NCBI GenBank assembly: GCA_021464525.1
Contig: JADRCO010000870.1
Location: 1 to 25,156, forward strand
Reading direction: 5' to 3'
Source: Rhizophagus sp. LPA8_4_AMF
Taxonomy: Eukaryota; Glomeromycota; Glomeromycetes; Glomerales; Glomeraceae
Length of the DNA: 25,156 bases
Position 1 is the stretch's first letter; each line of letters begins with the position of its first letter. A model generated the notes under the pieces. The model saw nothing but the letters and a program-made list of their open reading frames with translations. It ran no database searches and was not told the origin of the DNA. The position numbers were made by a program, and so were the translations under genes. Positions 8,658-18,506 of this stretch are shown here, piece after piece.

Positions 8658-10301
8658 ATGGACCAAAATTATCACGAAATTTTAAATGACGACGAATATT
8701 ATGACATTAATATTGAAGTTGGTAATGACCCAACGTAAAAATATTTAAAGCACATATGGTTATATTAAATTATCGTTCTCCTTATCTGCGAAGAATTTTA
8801 TCAACAAATAAAAAGAAAAATAATGGAACTTTGATACATATCAATTACCTAATATTCTGCCTGAAATTTTACAAATAATTTTAAGGTAAGAAAATTAATT
8901 AATTAATAAGATAAATACCGTAAATCGAGCGATGGAAATTTTTCATACGTACTTTTTTTATCTCAGGTACTATATTTGTGGAGGAAAACTTACTTTGGAA
9001 GAACATGATTTTCCGATATCTTCAAAATTATTAAGCCGTCAGGAATTGAACAACTATTTACAAACCGTAAATTTTATGGAACTCTTCAAATGTTTATTGC
9101 ATTTACTGTCCTGCAATAGTGGAGCACATTTATTTGCTTCGAAAATGGGAATTGGAAAAGTTGTGTCTTCTGAACTTTAGGAGATACTTCTATATGCTTT
9201 TTCGAAGTTGAAACAGGACCATTGATTCCTTCTTGATATCGAAGAGTGGGAGTTTCTCTTTGGTGAAAAACAATGCAAGTTGGATAGAACAAAATTTTAA
9301 CCTGGTATATCAAACAAGTATTGAAAATTAATAATAATCTTATATCAAAGAAGCCAGTTAAGATATTCAAATCGATTAATTTCTCTTTAATTCCAGAAAA
9401 AGTTATTTCAATTATTCAATATGATGACCTTCGGATGGGAGAAATTCTGATCCTACAAACTTTTCAAAAAATAATTCTAATATATTAGAAATTACGTTAC
9501 AATTATGTATTTCTTTTATTAGATTTCATAATTTGATTTCTAAAGAATTTTCAGCTAGAGTATTACCTTATAAGAAAATTTTACCAAAGGAATTAATTAT
9601 ACATGGATTTATTGAAAACTTTTTTAAAATTTACATCTTAATAGTAGGCCTAGTGGCAAATCAATACTTCGTAATTATATCGATTCAAAAATTATTACAA
9701 TTCAATTTTTTGAACTAATTTCAAAATGGACTGACAAATTAGATAATACAATAGGAATATGTTCTCGCACGCACATCGAAAAAAAAAGAAAAAAGAAGAG
9801 AAGAAAGAGGGACAGACAAGTTATCTTTTTCATATGAATTCAAATGAATGCTTCGTGGGTCTCGTGATGGGTATTCCGCTAGTAAATTTCATGAAATCTG
9901 AGATAACCAACCTCGTACTATAACAATTGTTAAAGTGAAAGGCAGCGACAAAATTCTTGGAGGATATAATTCAATTGAATGGAAATCTGCTGGTGGTTAG
10001 TGTAACGCTAAAGATAGTTTTTTATTTTCCTTTAAAATAGCGATAATATTAAAAATCATTTTTTAAGTCGTGACGTCAAATCTAAATTTTATCAAAGATT
10101 GACTAGTAAAGAATAAAAATAATTCTATATGGGATGGTCATAATTATGGTCCATATTTTGGTAATTCCGACCTTGTTTTATGTGGAACAATTCTTATGAT
10201 GGGAGTTACTGTATAAAATACACTTATGAAAAAGACATCAGAGAAACTGTTGAAGTATTTCTGTAGTAGGATTTGAAGTATTTCAAATTATAAAAAATTA
10301 A
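8658..10301 (+). pseudogene. PsB: full-length but disrupted BTB-BACK-TLDc gene
   Basis: The intact paralog layout is still visible. Exon 1 is about 8658-8885, the GTAAGA...CTCAG intron is 8886-8966, and exon 2 runs to a TAA at 10299-10301. Damage includes a short in-frame loss near the ATG, a 1-nt loss in the GNDPN codons giving an early stop, an insertion at the 5' edge of exon 2, and a foreign 195-bp insert at about 9064-9258. A deletion spans the VWEHVLKWG codons; a purine-rich insert lies at about 9749-9811; a TGA and a TAG fall in the TLDc part; and a 34-bp insert lies at about 10073-10106. The body resembles gene 3, the promoter genes 4 and 5, and 10162-10249 gene 2. Not expected to make a functional protein. 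Confidence 0.92.
9064..9258. repeat. 195-bp insertion inside PsB, origin unknown
   Basis: Paralogs read straight from the LNNYLQ codons to KNNASW. Here about 195 bp intervenes. It is less AT-rich than the flanks, has no terminal inverted repeats, and stays open on the minus strand for over 50 codons (fragments RYQEGINGPVSTSKKHIE and QKTQLFQFPFSKQINVLHY). It could be a captured piece of another gene or a retroelement; I do not recognise it. Confidence 0.6.
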
Positions 10302-10534
10302 TATTGTATATTATATATATTTTTGTGCCTTCTTTGTATGTATTTAAGTTTTTCAAAATTTTGAGAAATAAATAAGCGAACCTTTTTTTTAACATGAAGT
10401 CTAAATTTTTAATTTTTGTATCGTCTAAGTGGATTGTATTCATTGATTGCTGATCATCACAAAAGGAGGTAAAAAAAATCCGTTTCGTCTTCAAACATAC
10501 TAACGTTATCTAAAACGTGCACAAATTTATGAGT
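10302..10534. other. PsB 3' flank
   Basis: Homologous to the 3' flank of gene 3 (GAGAAATAAATAAGCGAACC then a T run; TCATTGATTGCTGATCATCAC). It ends with TAACGTTATCTAAA, which is also found in the PsA upstream region at about 6690. No gene is seen. Confidence 0.55.
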
Positions 10535-10942
10535 TAGGGATGTTAATCGGTCCGATCGGTCCAAATCGGTCCGGAAGCAATTTAACAAATTGCCGATCCC
10601 AGAAAAGTGTGATTACTTACCCCCAATAAGTGACCTACCCTAAAAACGGTCTGGGACAAATATTATTAATAATTCTTTTTTAAAAAATCATCTCAAAACC
10701 CAGAAATTTGCTTGAGACCGCCGACCAATCGGTCCGGACCGATACTAGGACCGGTTCCAACTTTTAAGCATTTTTGACTTCGGGTAGAACTTTATCACTT
10801 AATATTAATAAGTAACCTACCCTAAAAAATGCCTGGGAATAAATTTTATTAATAAAATTTTTTTAATAAATCATCTCAAAACTTGGCAATTTGCATGAGA
10901 CCGGTCGGTCCTAGTCCATAGGACCGTTTAGTAACATCCCTA
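10535..10942. mobile_element. Second MITE-like element with internal duplication
   Basis: A 408-bp element. The ends are inverted: TAGGGATGTTAATCGGTCC on the left, and the right end in complement TAGGGATGTTACTAAACGGTCC. Multiple GGTCC/GGACC and CGGTCCG motifs lie near both ends. Two diverged direct copies of about 96 bp, at 10625-10720 and 10807-10903, run from AATAAGT..CCTACCCTAAAAA to TTTGC.TGAGACCG. There is no coding capacity. The TAGGGATG terminus is shared with the 6822-7159 element, so both may be mobilised by the same hAT-type transposase. No simple 8-bp target duplication is visible because the right flank is palindromic. Confidence 0.75.
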
Positions 10943-10969
10943 GCTAGCTCATAATTTATGAGCTAGCTA
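10941..10969. repeat. 29-bp perfect palindrome at the element's right edge
   Basis: TAGCTAGCTCATAA, one T, then TTATGAGCTAGCTA. The arms are exact complements. The left flank of the element (TTTATGAG before TTAGGGATG) resembles one arm, so the palindrome may contain a modified target duplication or an excision/inversion scar. Confidence 0.85.
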
Positions 10970-11305
10970 ATCGTCAGTTTTTATAAAATTCGTTTTCAGA
11001 GTCGTAATTAAAAAGCTGATTAATAGCATAATTATCTTAATTTGTAATAAATGAACTGTATTTATTGGTTGGTGATTATCAAAGATAATTATAATATTGA
11101 GAAAAAAAAAATATCTGTTCAGAGAAAATATGAAGTTTTCCCAATTTACTAGGGTTTCGTTTTCGCATTTTTTTTCTAAGTCGTAATAGGCACGTGCACT
11201 AATTGACGATCCCGCAAATAATATATAAGGTTGAACCATTTCACAAACCAGAAAAAAAAAAAAATTTTTTTCCTTTTTTTTGTTTAATATTAAAAATCAG
11301 TTATA
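10970..11305 (+). promoter_or_regulatory. Promoter region of gene 4
   Basis: Contains a copy of the 3'-flank module (AGCTGATTAATAGCATAATT at about 11012), presumably left from a lost neighbour. Then comes the clearest promoter module: TCGTAATAGG, CACGTG at 11191-11196, CACTAATTGACGATCCCGCA, and TAATATATAAGG at about 11219-11230. An A-tract/T-tract follows at about 11251-11280 and the leader ends TCAGTTATAATGG. CACGTG lies 115 bp from the ATG. Confidence 0.65.
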
Positions 11306-12805
11306 ATGGAGTTTTTACCAAAATTATCACGAAATTTACTTGAAATTTTAGATGATGACGAATATTATGATATTACTATTGAAGTTGGTAATGATCCTAA
11401 CGTAAAAATATTTAAGGCTCATATGGTTATATTAAATTATCGTTCTCCTTATTTGCGAAGAATTTTATCAACAAATAAAAAGAAAAATGATGGAACTTTG
11501 GTACATATCAAATTACCTAATATATCACCTGAAATTTTTCAGATAATTTTAAGGTAAGAAATAAATTAAATTATATGATAAATAAGTCGAGAGATGAAAA
11601 TTTTTCATACGTACGTTTTTTATCTTAGGTATATTTATGGAGGAAAACTTACTTTGGAAGAATACGACATTTCCGATATCTTCAAAATTTTGGTTACTGC
11701 TAACGAATTAAGTCTCCAAGAGTTGAACAACTATTTACAATCCTTTTTAGTTAAAAACAATGCGAGTTGGGTAGAACAAAATTTTAACCTGGTATATCAA
11801 ACAAGTTTTGGAAATGATTCTTTCTTGGAGCTTCAAACACATTGTAATAATCTTATATCAAAGAAACCAGACGAGATATTCAAATCGCTTAATTTTTCTT
11901 TAATTCCAGAAAAAGTTTTGATATCAATTATTCAAAATGATGATCTTCAGATGAGAGAAATTCAGGTTTGGGAACATGTACTTAAATGGGGACTTGCTCA
12001 AAATCCTGAACTTCCTTCTGATCCTACAAATTTTTCGAAAAATGATATCAATTTATTGAAAAGTGCGTTACAAAAATGTATTCCTTTTATTAGATTTTAT
12101 AATTTAACTTCTCAAGAGTTTTCTGATAAAGTATTACCTTACAAGAAAATTTTACCAAAGGAATTATATATGGATTTATTAAAAACCTTTTTAAGCTTAC
12201 ATCCTCATAGTAGACCAAGTAGCAAATCAAAACCTCGTAATAATATCGATATTGATACAAAAGTAGTCGATTCAAAAATTATCTCAATTCAACATTTTGA
12301 ATTAATTTCAAAATGGACTGACAAATTAGATATTACAGACAATTTAGCTTCTTCATATGAATTCAAATTAATGCTTCGTGGATCTCGTGATGGATTTTCC
12401 GCTAGTAAATTTCATGAAATCTGCGATAACCAATCTCGTACTATAACGATTGTTAAAGTGAAAGATAGTGACAAAATCCTTGGAGGATATAATCCAATTG
12501 AATGGGAATCTGTTGATGATTTTAGCAGCACCAAAGATAGTTTTATATTCTCCTTTGAAAATTGCGATAGTATTGATAATTATACTTTAAGTCGTGTAGT
12601 GAATGAAAATAATGCTATATGGAATGGTACATGGGAAGGTCATAATTTCGGTCCAACGTTTGGTAACTCTGACTTTATTTTATGCGGAAATGATTTTTAT
12701 AATGAAAGTTATTGTGTAAAAGATGACTATGAAAAATCAATCAGAGAAACTGAAGATATATTTTCTGTAGAAGAAATTGAAATATTTCAAATTACAAAAA
12801 ATTAA
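11306..12805 (+). CDS. BTB-BACK-TLDc protein, gene 4 (join 11306..11553, 11629..12805)
   Basis: A 248-nt exon 1, a 75-bp intron (11554-11628) and an 1177-nt exon 2 give 474 residues. BTB is about 12-120 (EYYDITIEVGNDPN, then YIYGGKLTLEEYDISDIF). BACK is about 127-245 (SWVEQNFNLVYQTSFGND, VWEHVLKWGLAQNPELP). The linker is 8-11 residues longer than in genes 1-3 (IDIDTKVVDSK). TLDc is about 300-474 (GSRDGFSASKFHEICD, GGYNPIEW, DSFIFSFENCD, FGPTFGNSDFILCGND), with a short extra segment GTWEGH before the NFGPTFG motif. The same linker insert is recognisable in pseudogene PsC, showing their kinship. Intact; it carries the best-preserved promoter of the array. Confidence 0.92.
11554..11628 (+). other. 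Intron of gene 4
   Basis: 75 bp, GTAAGA...CTTAG, in the conserved AG|G position. A frame open through the 3' part of the intron (from 11594) is ignored because splicing restores ILR-YIYGG. Confidence 0.9.
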
Positions 12806-13069
12806 TATTTAATATTATTTTTTATAATTTCTTTGTATGTGCTTAAGTCCCTTGATCAATAGCATAATTATTTTAATTTATAATAAATGAATTGTATTTA
12901 TTAATTATTAAGAATAAAAAATAAAACTTGTTCAGAAAAAATATGAACCAATTTATGGTTGGCACGTTGCACTAATTGACGATCCCGCAAATAATATATA
13001 ATGGCTGAAATCAGGATTAAAAAAAAAATTTTTTTTTTTTTTTTTGTTTATATTATAAATTCAAGTATA
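12806..13069 (+). promoter_or_regulatory. Gene 4 3' end and gene 5 promoter
   Basis: A compact 264-bp spacer. AATAAAT (12882-12888) and ATTTATT (12896-12902) form the inverted pair seen after other copies, and the first also serves as a polyadenylation signal. The promoter module is present but CACGTG is broken by an extra T (CACGTTGCACTAATTGACG at 12963-12981). TAATATATAATGG follows at about 12992, and then an A-tract/T-tract at about 13019-13045. Confidence 0.6.
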
Positions 13070-14550
13070 ATGGAGTTTTTACCAAAGTTATCACAAAATT
13101 TGCTTGAAATTTTAGATGACGACGAATATTATGATATTACTATTGAAGTTGGTAATGACCCTAACGTAAAAATATTTAAAGCTCACATGGTTATATTAAA
13201 TTATCGTTCTCCTTATTTGCGAAGAATATTGTCAACAAATAAAAAGAAAAATGATGGAACTTTGGTGCATATCAAATTACCTAATATTTCACCTGAAATT
13301 TTTCAGATAATTTTAAGGTAAGGAAAAAGTCAAATTATAAGATAAATAACGTAAGCCGAGCGATTAAAATTATTCATACGTGCGTTTTTTATCTAAGGTA
13401 TATTTATGGGGGAAAACTTACTTTGGAAGAATATGATATTTCCGATATCTTCAAAATTTTGGATACTGCTAACGAATTAAGTCTTCAGGAATTGAACAAC
13501 TATTTACAATCCTTTTTAGTTAAAAACAATGCGAGTTGGATAGAACAAAATTTTAACCTGGTATATCAAACAAGTATTGAGAATGATTCTTTCTTGGAAC
13601 TTCAAAAATATTGTAATAATCTTATATCAAAGAAATCAGATAAGATATTAAAATCGCTAAATTTCTCTTTAATTCCGGAAAAAGTTTTGATTTCAATTGT
13701 TCAAAATGATAATCTTCAGATGAGAGAAATTCAGATTTGGGAACATGTACTTAAATGGGGATTCGCTCAAAATCCTGAACTTCCTTCTGATCCTACGAAT
13801 TTTTCAAAAAATGATTTTAATACTTTAAAAAATACGTTACAAAAATGTATTCCTTTTGTTAGATTTTATAATTTAACTTCTCAAGAATTTTCTGATAAAG
13901 TGTTACCTTATAAAAAAATTTTACCAAAGAAATTATACATGGATTTATTGAAATCTTTTTTAAATTTACATCCTAATAGCAGACTAATTAGTAAATCAAA
14001 ACCTCGTAACAATTTTGAAACAATCGATTCAAAAATTATTACATTCAAACTTTTTGAATTAATTTCAAAATGGGTTGATAAATTAGATAATACAGATGAT
14101 TCAGCTTCTTTGTATGAATTCAAATTAATGCTTCGTGGATCTCGTGATGGGTTTTCCGCTAGTAAATTTCATGAAATCTGTGATAAACAACCCTGTACTA
14201 TAACAATTATTAAAGTGAAGGATAGTGACAAAATTCTTGGAGGATACAATCCAATTGAATGGAATGCTGCTATTGTTGATTATAGCAAAACTAGAGACAG
14301 TTTTATATTCTCCTTTAAAAATAGTGATAACAATGAAAATCATATTTTAAGTCGTGTAGTGAATGAAAATCAAGCTATATTGAATTATCATGAATATGGT
14401 CCAACATTTGGTGATAAAGACCTTGTATTGTATGGAAACAATTTTTGTACTAATTATTGTGAAAAATGTGATTATGAAAAACCAATCAGAGAAACTGAAG
14501 GCAAATTCTCTGTAGAAGAAATTGAAGTATTCCAAATTACAAAAAATTAA
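13070..14550 (+). CDS. BTB-BACK-TLDc protein, gene 5 (join 13070..13317, 13398..14550)
   Basis: The start is set at MEFLPKLSQNLLEIL. An in-frame extension to 13001 passes through the promoter T-tract and is rejected. Exon 1 is 248 nt, the intron 80 bp (13318-13397, acceptor CTAAG), and the protein 466 residues. The BTB half is identical in protein to gene 4 from DDDEYYD through ILR. BACK is about 127-245 (SWIEQNFNLVYQTSIEND, IWEHVLKWGFAQNP). TLDc (about 295-466) has GSRDGFSASKFHEICD, GGYNPIEWNAAIVDYSKTRDSF and EYGPTFGDKDLVLYGN; this segment is closer to gene 1 (NGAIDGYSKTRESF, HEYGPSFG) than to gene 4. The gene is therefore a mosaic. Intact. Confidence 0.92.
13318..13397 (+). other. Intron of gene 5
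   Basis: 80 bp, donor GTAAGG, acceptor ATCTAAG. It shares the interior segment AAGCCGAGCGATTAAAAT with the intron of pseudogene PsC. Confidence 0.88.
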
Positions 14551-14880
14551 TATAATATATGTATTTTTATGACTTCTTTGTATATATATGCTTAAGCCTT
14601 TGATTAATAGCATAATTATTTTAATTTACAATAAATGAATTATATTTATTGATTGATAATCATCAAAGATGATTATAATATCGAAACAAAAAATATATAT
14701 TTTTGTTCAGAAAAAATATGAAGTATTCTTCCAATTTATGTTTTAATTATGGAAGTCGTAATAGCACGTGCACTAATTGACGATCCCGCAAATAATATAT
14801 AATGGCTGAACGCGCCTGAACCATTTTACAAAATTAGGATTAAAAAAAAAATTAAATTTTTTTTTATAAATTCACTTATG
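14551..14880 (+). promoter_or_regulatory. Gene 5 3' flank and PsC promoter
   Basis: AATAAATGAATTATATTTATT (about 14631-14651) provides a polyadenylation signal and a small inverted pair. The promoter module follows, with CACGTG at 14765-14770, CACTAATTGACGATCCCGCA, TAATATATAATGG, and an A-tract/T-tract at about 14842-14866. It is intact although the gene it serves is dead. Confidence 0.6.
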
Positions 14881-16085
14881 ATGGAGTTTTTACCAAAATC
14901 ATCACAAAATTTGCTTGAAATTTTAGATGACGACGAATATTATGATATTACTATTGAAGTTGGTAATGACCCTAACGTAAAAATATTTAAAGCTCATATG
15001 GTTGTATTAAATTATCGTTCGCCTTATTTGCGAAGAGTTGTCAACAAATAAAAAGAAAAATGAAGGAACTTTGGTACATATCAAATTACCTAATATTTCG
15101 CCTGAAATTTTTCAGATAATTTTAAGGTAAGAAAGAAATTAAATTATAAGATAAATACGTAAGCCGAGCGATTAAAATTTTTCATACATACGTTTTTTAT
15201 TTTAGGTATATTTATGGGGGAAAACTTACTTTGAAAGAACATGATATTTCCGATATCTTCAAAATTTTGGTTATTACTAAGTCTTCAGGAATTACAATCC
15301 TTTTTGATGCAAGGTGGATAGAACAAAATTTTAACCTGGTAGATCAAACAAGTTTTGAAAATGATTCTTTCATGGAACTTCAAACATATTGTAATAATCT
15401 TATATCAAAGAAACCAGACGAGATATTCAAATCGCTTAGTTTCTCTTTAATTCCAGAATAAGTTTTGATTTCACTTGTTCAAAGTGATAATCTTCAGATG
15501 AAAAGAAGTTCAGGTTTGGGAACAAGTACTTAGATGGGGATTTTCTCAAAATCCCGAACTTCCTTCTGAACCTACAAATTTATCAAAAAATGATTTTAAT
15601 TAATTAAAAAATACGTTACAACAATGTGTTCCTTTTGTTAGATTTTATAATTTAACTTCTCAAGAGTTTTCTGAGTATAACCTTACAGTACAAGAAAATT
15701 TTACCAAAAGAATTATATACGGATTTATTAAAAATCTTTTTAAGTTTACATCCTTATAGTAGACCATGTAGCAAATCAAAACCTCGTAATAATATCGATA
15801 TTGATACGAAAGTATCGATTCAAAAATTATTACAATTCAACATTTTGAATAAATTTAATATGGATTGATAAATAGATATTACGGACAATTTAGCTTCTTC
15901 ATATGAATCCAATCGTGATGAGTTTGCCGCTAGTAAATTTCATGAAATCTTCGATAACCAACCTCGAATTATAACAATTATAAAAGTGAAAGATACAGTA
16001 GTGACAAAATTCTTGGAAGATAATGTACAATCCAATTGAATGGAATGCTGCTAATAATAGTTATAGTAAAATCAGAGAGAGTTTT
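14881..16085 (+). pseudogene. PsC: frameshifted and 3'-truncated BTB-BACK-TLDc gene
   Basis: ATG at 14881 opens MEFLPKSSQNLLEIL and follows gene 5 closely. A small deletion in the ILSTNKKK codons then shifts the frame into a stop at about 15050. The intron is still recognisable (15127-15205). Exon 2 begins YIYGGKLTLKEHDISDIF, loses the ELSLQELNNYL segment, reaches a TAA after FSLIPE at about 15460, and has further frameshifts through BACK. The linker is of the gene 4 type (ATCGATATTGATACGAAAG). The TLDc part has lost residues around GSRDGFS. Homology stops at about 16085, just inside the DSFIFSF codons, so the C-terminus is absent. The LISLVQSDNLQM segment resembles gene 1. Confidence 0.9.
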
Positions 16086-16617
16086 CCCAGTAAAAGTCCT
16101 GTACTGAAATTTATATTAGGTTTGTATTGAATTTATACATGAGCCCTAATAGTTATATCAATAGTTTATTTGCGTATATATATTTTCCTAGGTAATTAAA
16201 TTACTAGTATTCATAATAATTCTAGCGTAATTAATTCCTAGTAATAAGAATGTAAAAAAAAGAAAAAGTCTATTAATAAACACAGTAAGTCAGTAAACGC
16301 TGTAAAACATGATCTTGCATTAGCCTTACGATAATATAGATATTTTCGTGACGTACAATATCCATAAAGTATTTATTGATTGGTAATATTCATTCAACTT
16401 AATACTATTTTACTATTTTGTCCGCCATCAAATTGAATTTAGTGTAAGTTAAGGAAAAACATGTTTCAAATTTATAATATTTAATTAGTTTATAACTTGA
16501 TTTTTACAAAACTTGAAAATTTTTTTTCGTAAAATGTAACGACCGTAACGTATACTAAATATCAAAGTATCAAAGTTCCTGTAAAACTTAGTTTTTAAAT
16601 CAATCGGTTTATATTTT
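16086..16617. other. Non-coding stretch after PsC
   Basis: The homology to the array breaks off abruptly. ATTACTAG at about 16200 and CTAGTAAT at about 16239 form an inverted pair in an AT-rich patch. No gene or clear element is seen to explain the truncation. Confidence 0.4.
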
Positions 16618-16905
16618 GTGAAGAATTATGATATTTCAGATATCATAACTTAATTTATTAATCATTTACAATTTTCTTTGATTTAAAACAAACCAAGCTG
16701 GACGGAACTAAATTCTTGATTTAAATCAATATCTATGAATTTTGAGAACTTTAAATTGTTGTTATCCAGTTACACTAATCTTACTTCTTATGAACCAGCA
16801 AATAAAATCTTCGAATACCATACAACCAGTATGTTGATATTAGCTATTAAAGGAGAATATGAAACTACTTTGCAAGACAACGCAAAAATTATGACATTTA
16901 TATAG
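16618..16905 (+). pseudogene. PsD: old BACK-domain remnant
   Basis: Very degraded. GAAGAATTATGATATTTCAG fits the EEYDISDI codons that follow YIYGG in the paralogs. In one frame, AACAAACCAAGCTGGACGGA reads NKPSWTE (compare NNASWIE). Downstream FENFKLLLSSYTNLTSYEP and NKIFE line up with the ENDSFMELRKYCNNLISKKP and DKIFK region. It is followed by a possible LILAIKG counterpart of LISIIQN. Stops interrupt it. It is much more diverged than PsA-PsC, so it is either older or from another BTB-BACK subfamily. Confidence 0.5.
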
Positions 16906-18506
16906 TTAAAACCAATTATGTAATAGTAGAACGGTAATAAAAATTCTTGCAGCAATAATCATTATCTTTACTAATTGAAAGATTTATATCCGATTCTGAA
17001 TAAATTTACTTTTGTAAAATAATTTATGAAGTTATTATTTTACCGTAAAAAAAAGTGTTTAAATATTTGAAGAAATTTCGTAGTCCGGTAACCTGGACAC
17101 TAAATATTCTATAAAATTTTATATACTATATATTCTAGTAGGGATATTACTTTAGAAGTTCACATGTTTTGATATAAAAACTTGTATAGTATACGTACGA
17201 GTATACTATACCGATACGGTAATTTATTTAAGTCCAAAGTCATACTTTATCAAAAAAAATTTCAAACTTTAAAATGTTCACAAAATCATTTTTTATGAGT
17301 ATTTACATTATATAAAATGATAGGTAATATTATTAGGTAATAATAACGTACTTTCTTCATAAGTATTCTTGAAGAGCAAAATGTCGGTATGATACCAAAA
17401 ATATTGATATGCGTCTAAGGATAAAACTTTTAGAAAATTATTAAATATTAATGTATCGATATATCATTTTATAAGTTATTAATCGGTCTAGTTATTTAAG
17501 AATTAGATTTATTAATTGTAACAGAAAAACGAAAAAATATTTCTATTACAATTCTTAAGCTACTTAAAGCTGTAATATATACGTTGCTAAAATTTTATTC
17601 GATTTTAAATTAACAAAATTATATACGTTCCGTTAAAAATGTACGTATTAGTTATGTAAAGATGAAAATTATTTGGAGTTGATCGATGTTTTCGTAAAAG
17701 AGCTACTTAGAATTTTTTCATCTCTGATAATCTCTGTCCCGTGATCCTTGGCTGAATTTGAAGTCAGGTGAAATGTTATTTTTGGTCATAAGCCTAATAG
17801 AAAACCTGATTTTTTCAGCAAAATTTACATACTTAAAACTCCGGGATTCTCGACACAAAAAAAAACGTTGTTGCCGTTGTTGCTAGCTTTGATTTTGGTG
17901 TATTCACTTTCTTTCTCCTAAGGGTTTCTTTCTCCTAAAGGTAGAATTTCTCCAAAAAACAGGAAAAAGTGAGAAAGTCTAAAGACATCATCTACGAATA
18001 ACCCAAAATAGCACCAATTTTTAGTTGAAATACAAAAGAAAAACTCTATAGAAACAAAGGGGATATTTTGCGTTTTATCGTTTTCAAAATAACAAAAAAA
18101 TCTTTTAGTTCCTTAACAAACCCAAATAATAAACAATAAACTTCATAACCCCCTTTCTCTCTATTAAAACTCCTTTCGTAGTGTGCTTACGCTACGATAT
18201 CGTTTTAATAAGTAAAATCCCGATTATTATTTTAAAATTTCCCACTAAGTGGCACGAACAAGTTACACCAAGAAATCTAATTAGAAATGAAAATCCTTCC
18301 AAATAAAATGGTTTTTTTTTTTACGCAGCATTATTTTTTTTAGAATCAATGGTAATTTATTTATTATGAGCAAATTCAGAATTATTATTGGTCAATTTTT
18401 GCTGATCATTACTATAAAAAGTGCTCATAATTCACTAAAATACCCTTTAAAAAAAAAATGCTGTGATAATATGTATCTTCAATTGACGATCGATTCATTG
18501 TAACAG
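16906..18506. other. Gene-free AT-rich region
   Basis: About 1.6 kb with no credible coding frame. It contains an 11-bp perfect inverted repeat at 17184-17211 and a tandem TTTCTTTCTCCTAA at about 17909-17944. Its end must hold either the missing 5' exon of the kinase gene or its lost start; I could not identify one. Confidence 0.5.
17184..17211. repeat. Inverted repeat, 11-bp arms
   Basis: GTATAGTATAC (17184-17194) and GTATACTATAC (17201-17211) are exact reverse complements around GTACGA. No element borders or genes sit beside it. Confidence 0.8.

Noticed and set aside
10967-11239. 90-codon minus-strand frame
   Set aside because: It covers the gene 4 promoter module and shared 3'-flank DNA. 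The composition is that of AT-rich spacer, with no domain.
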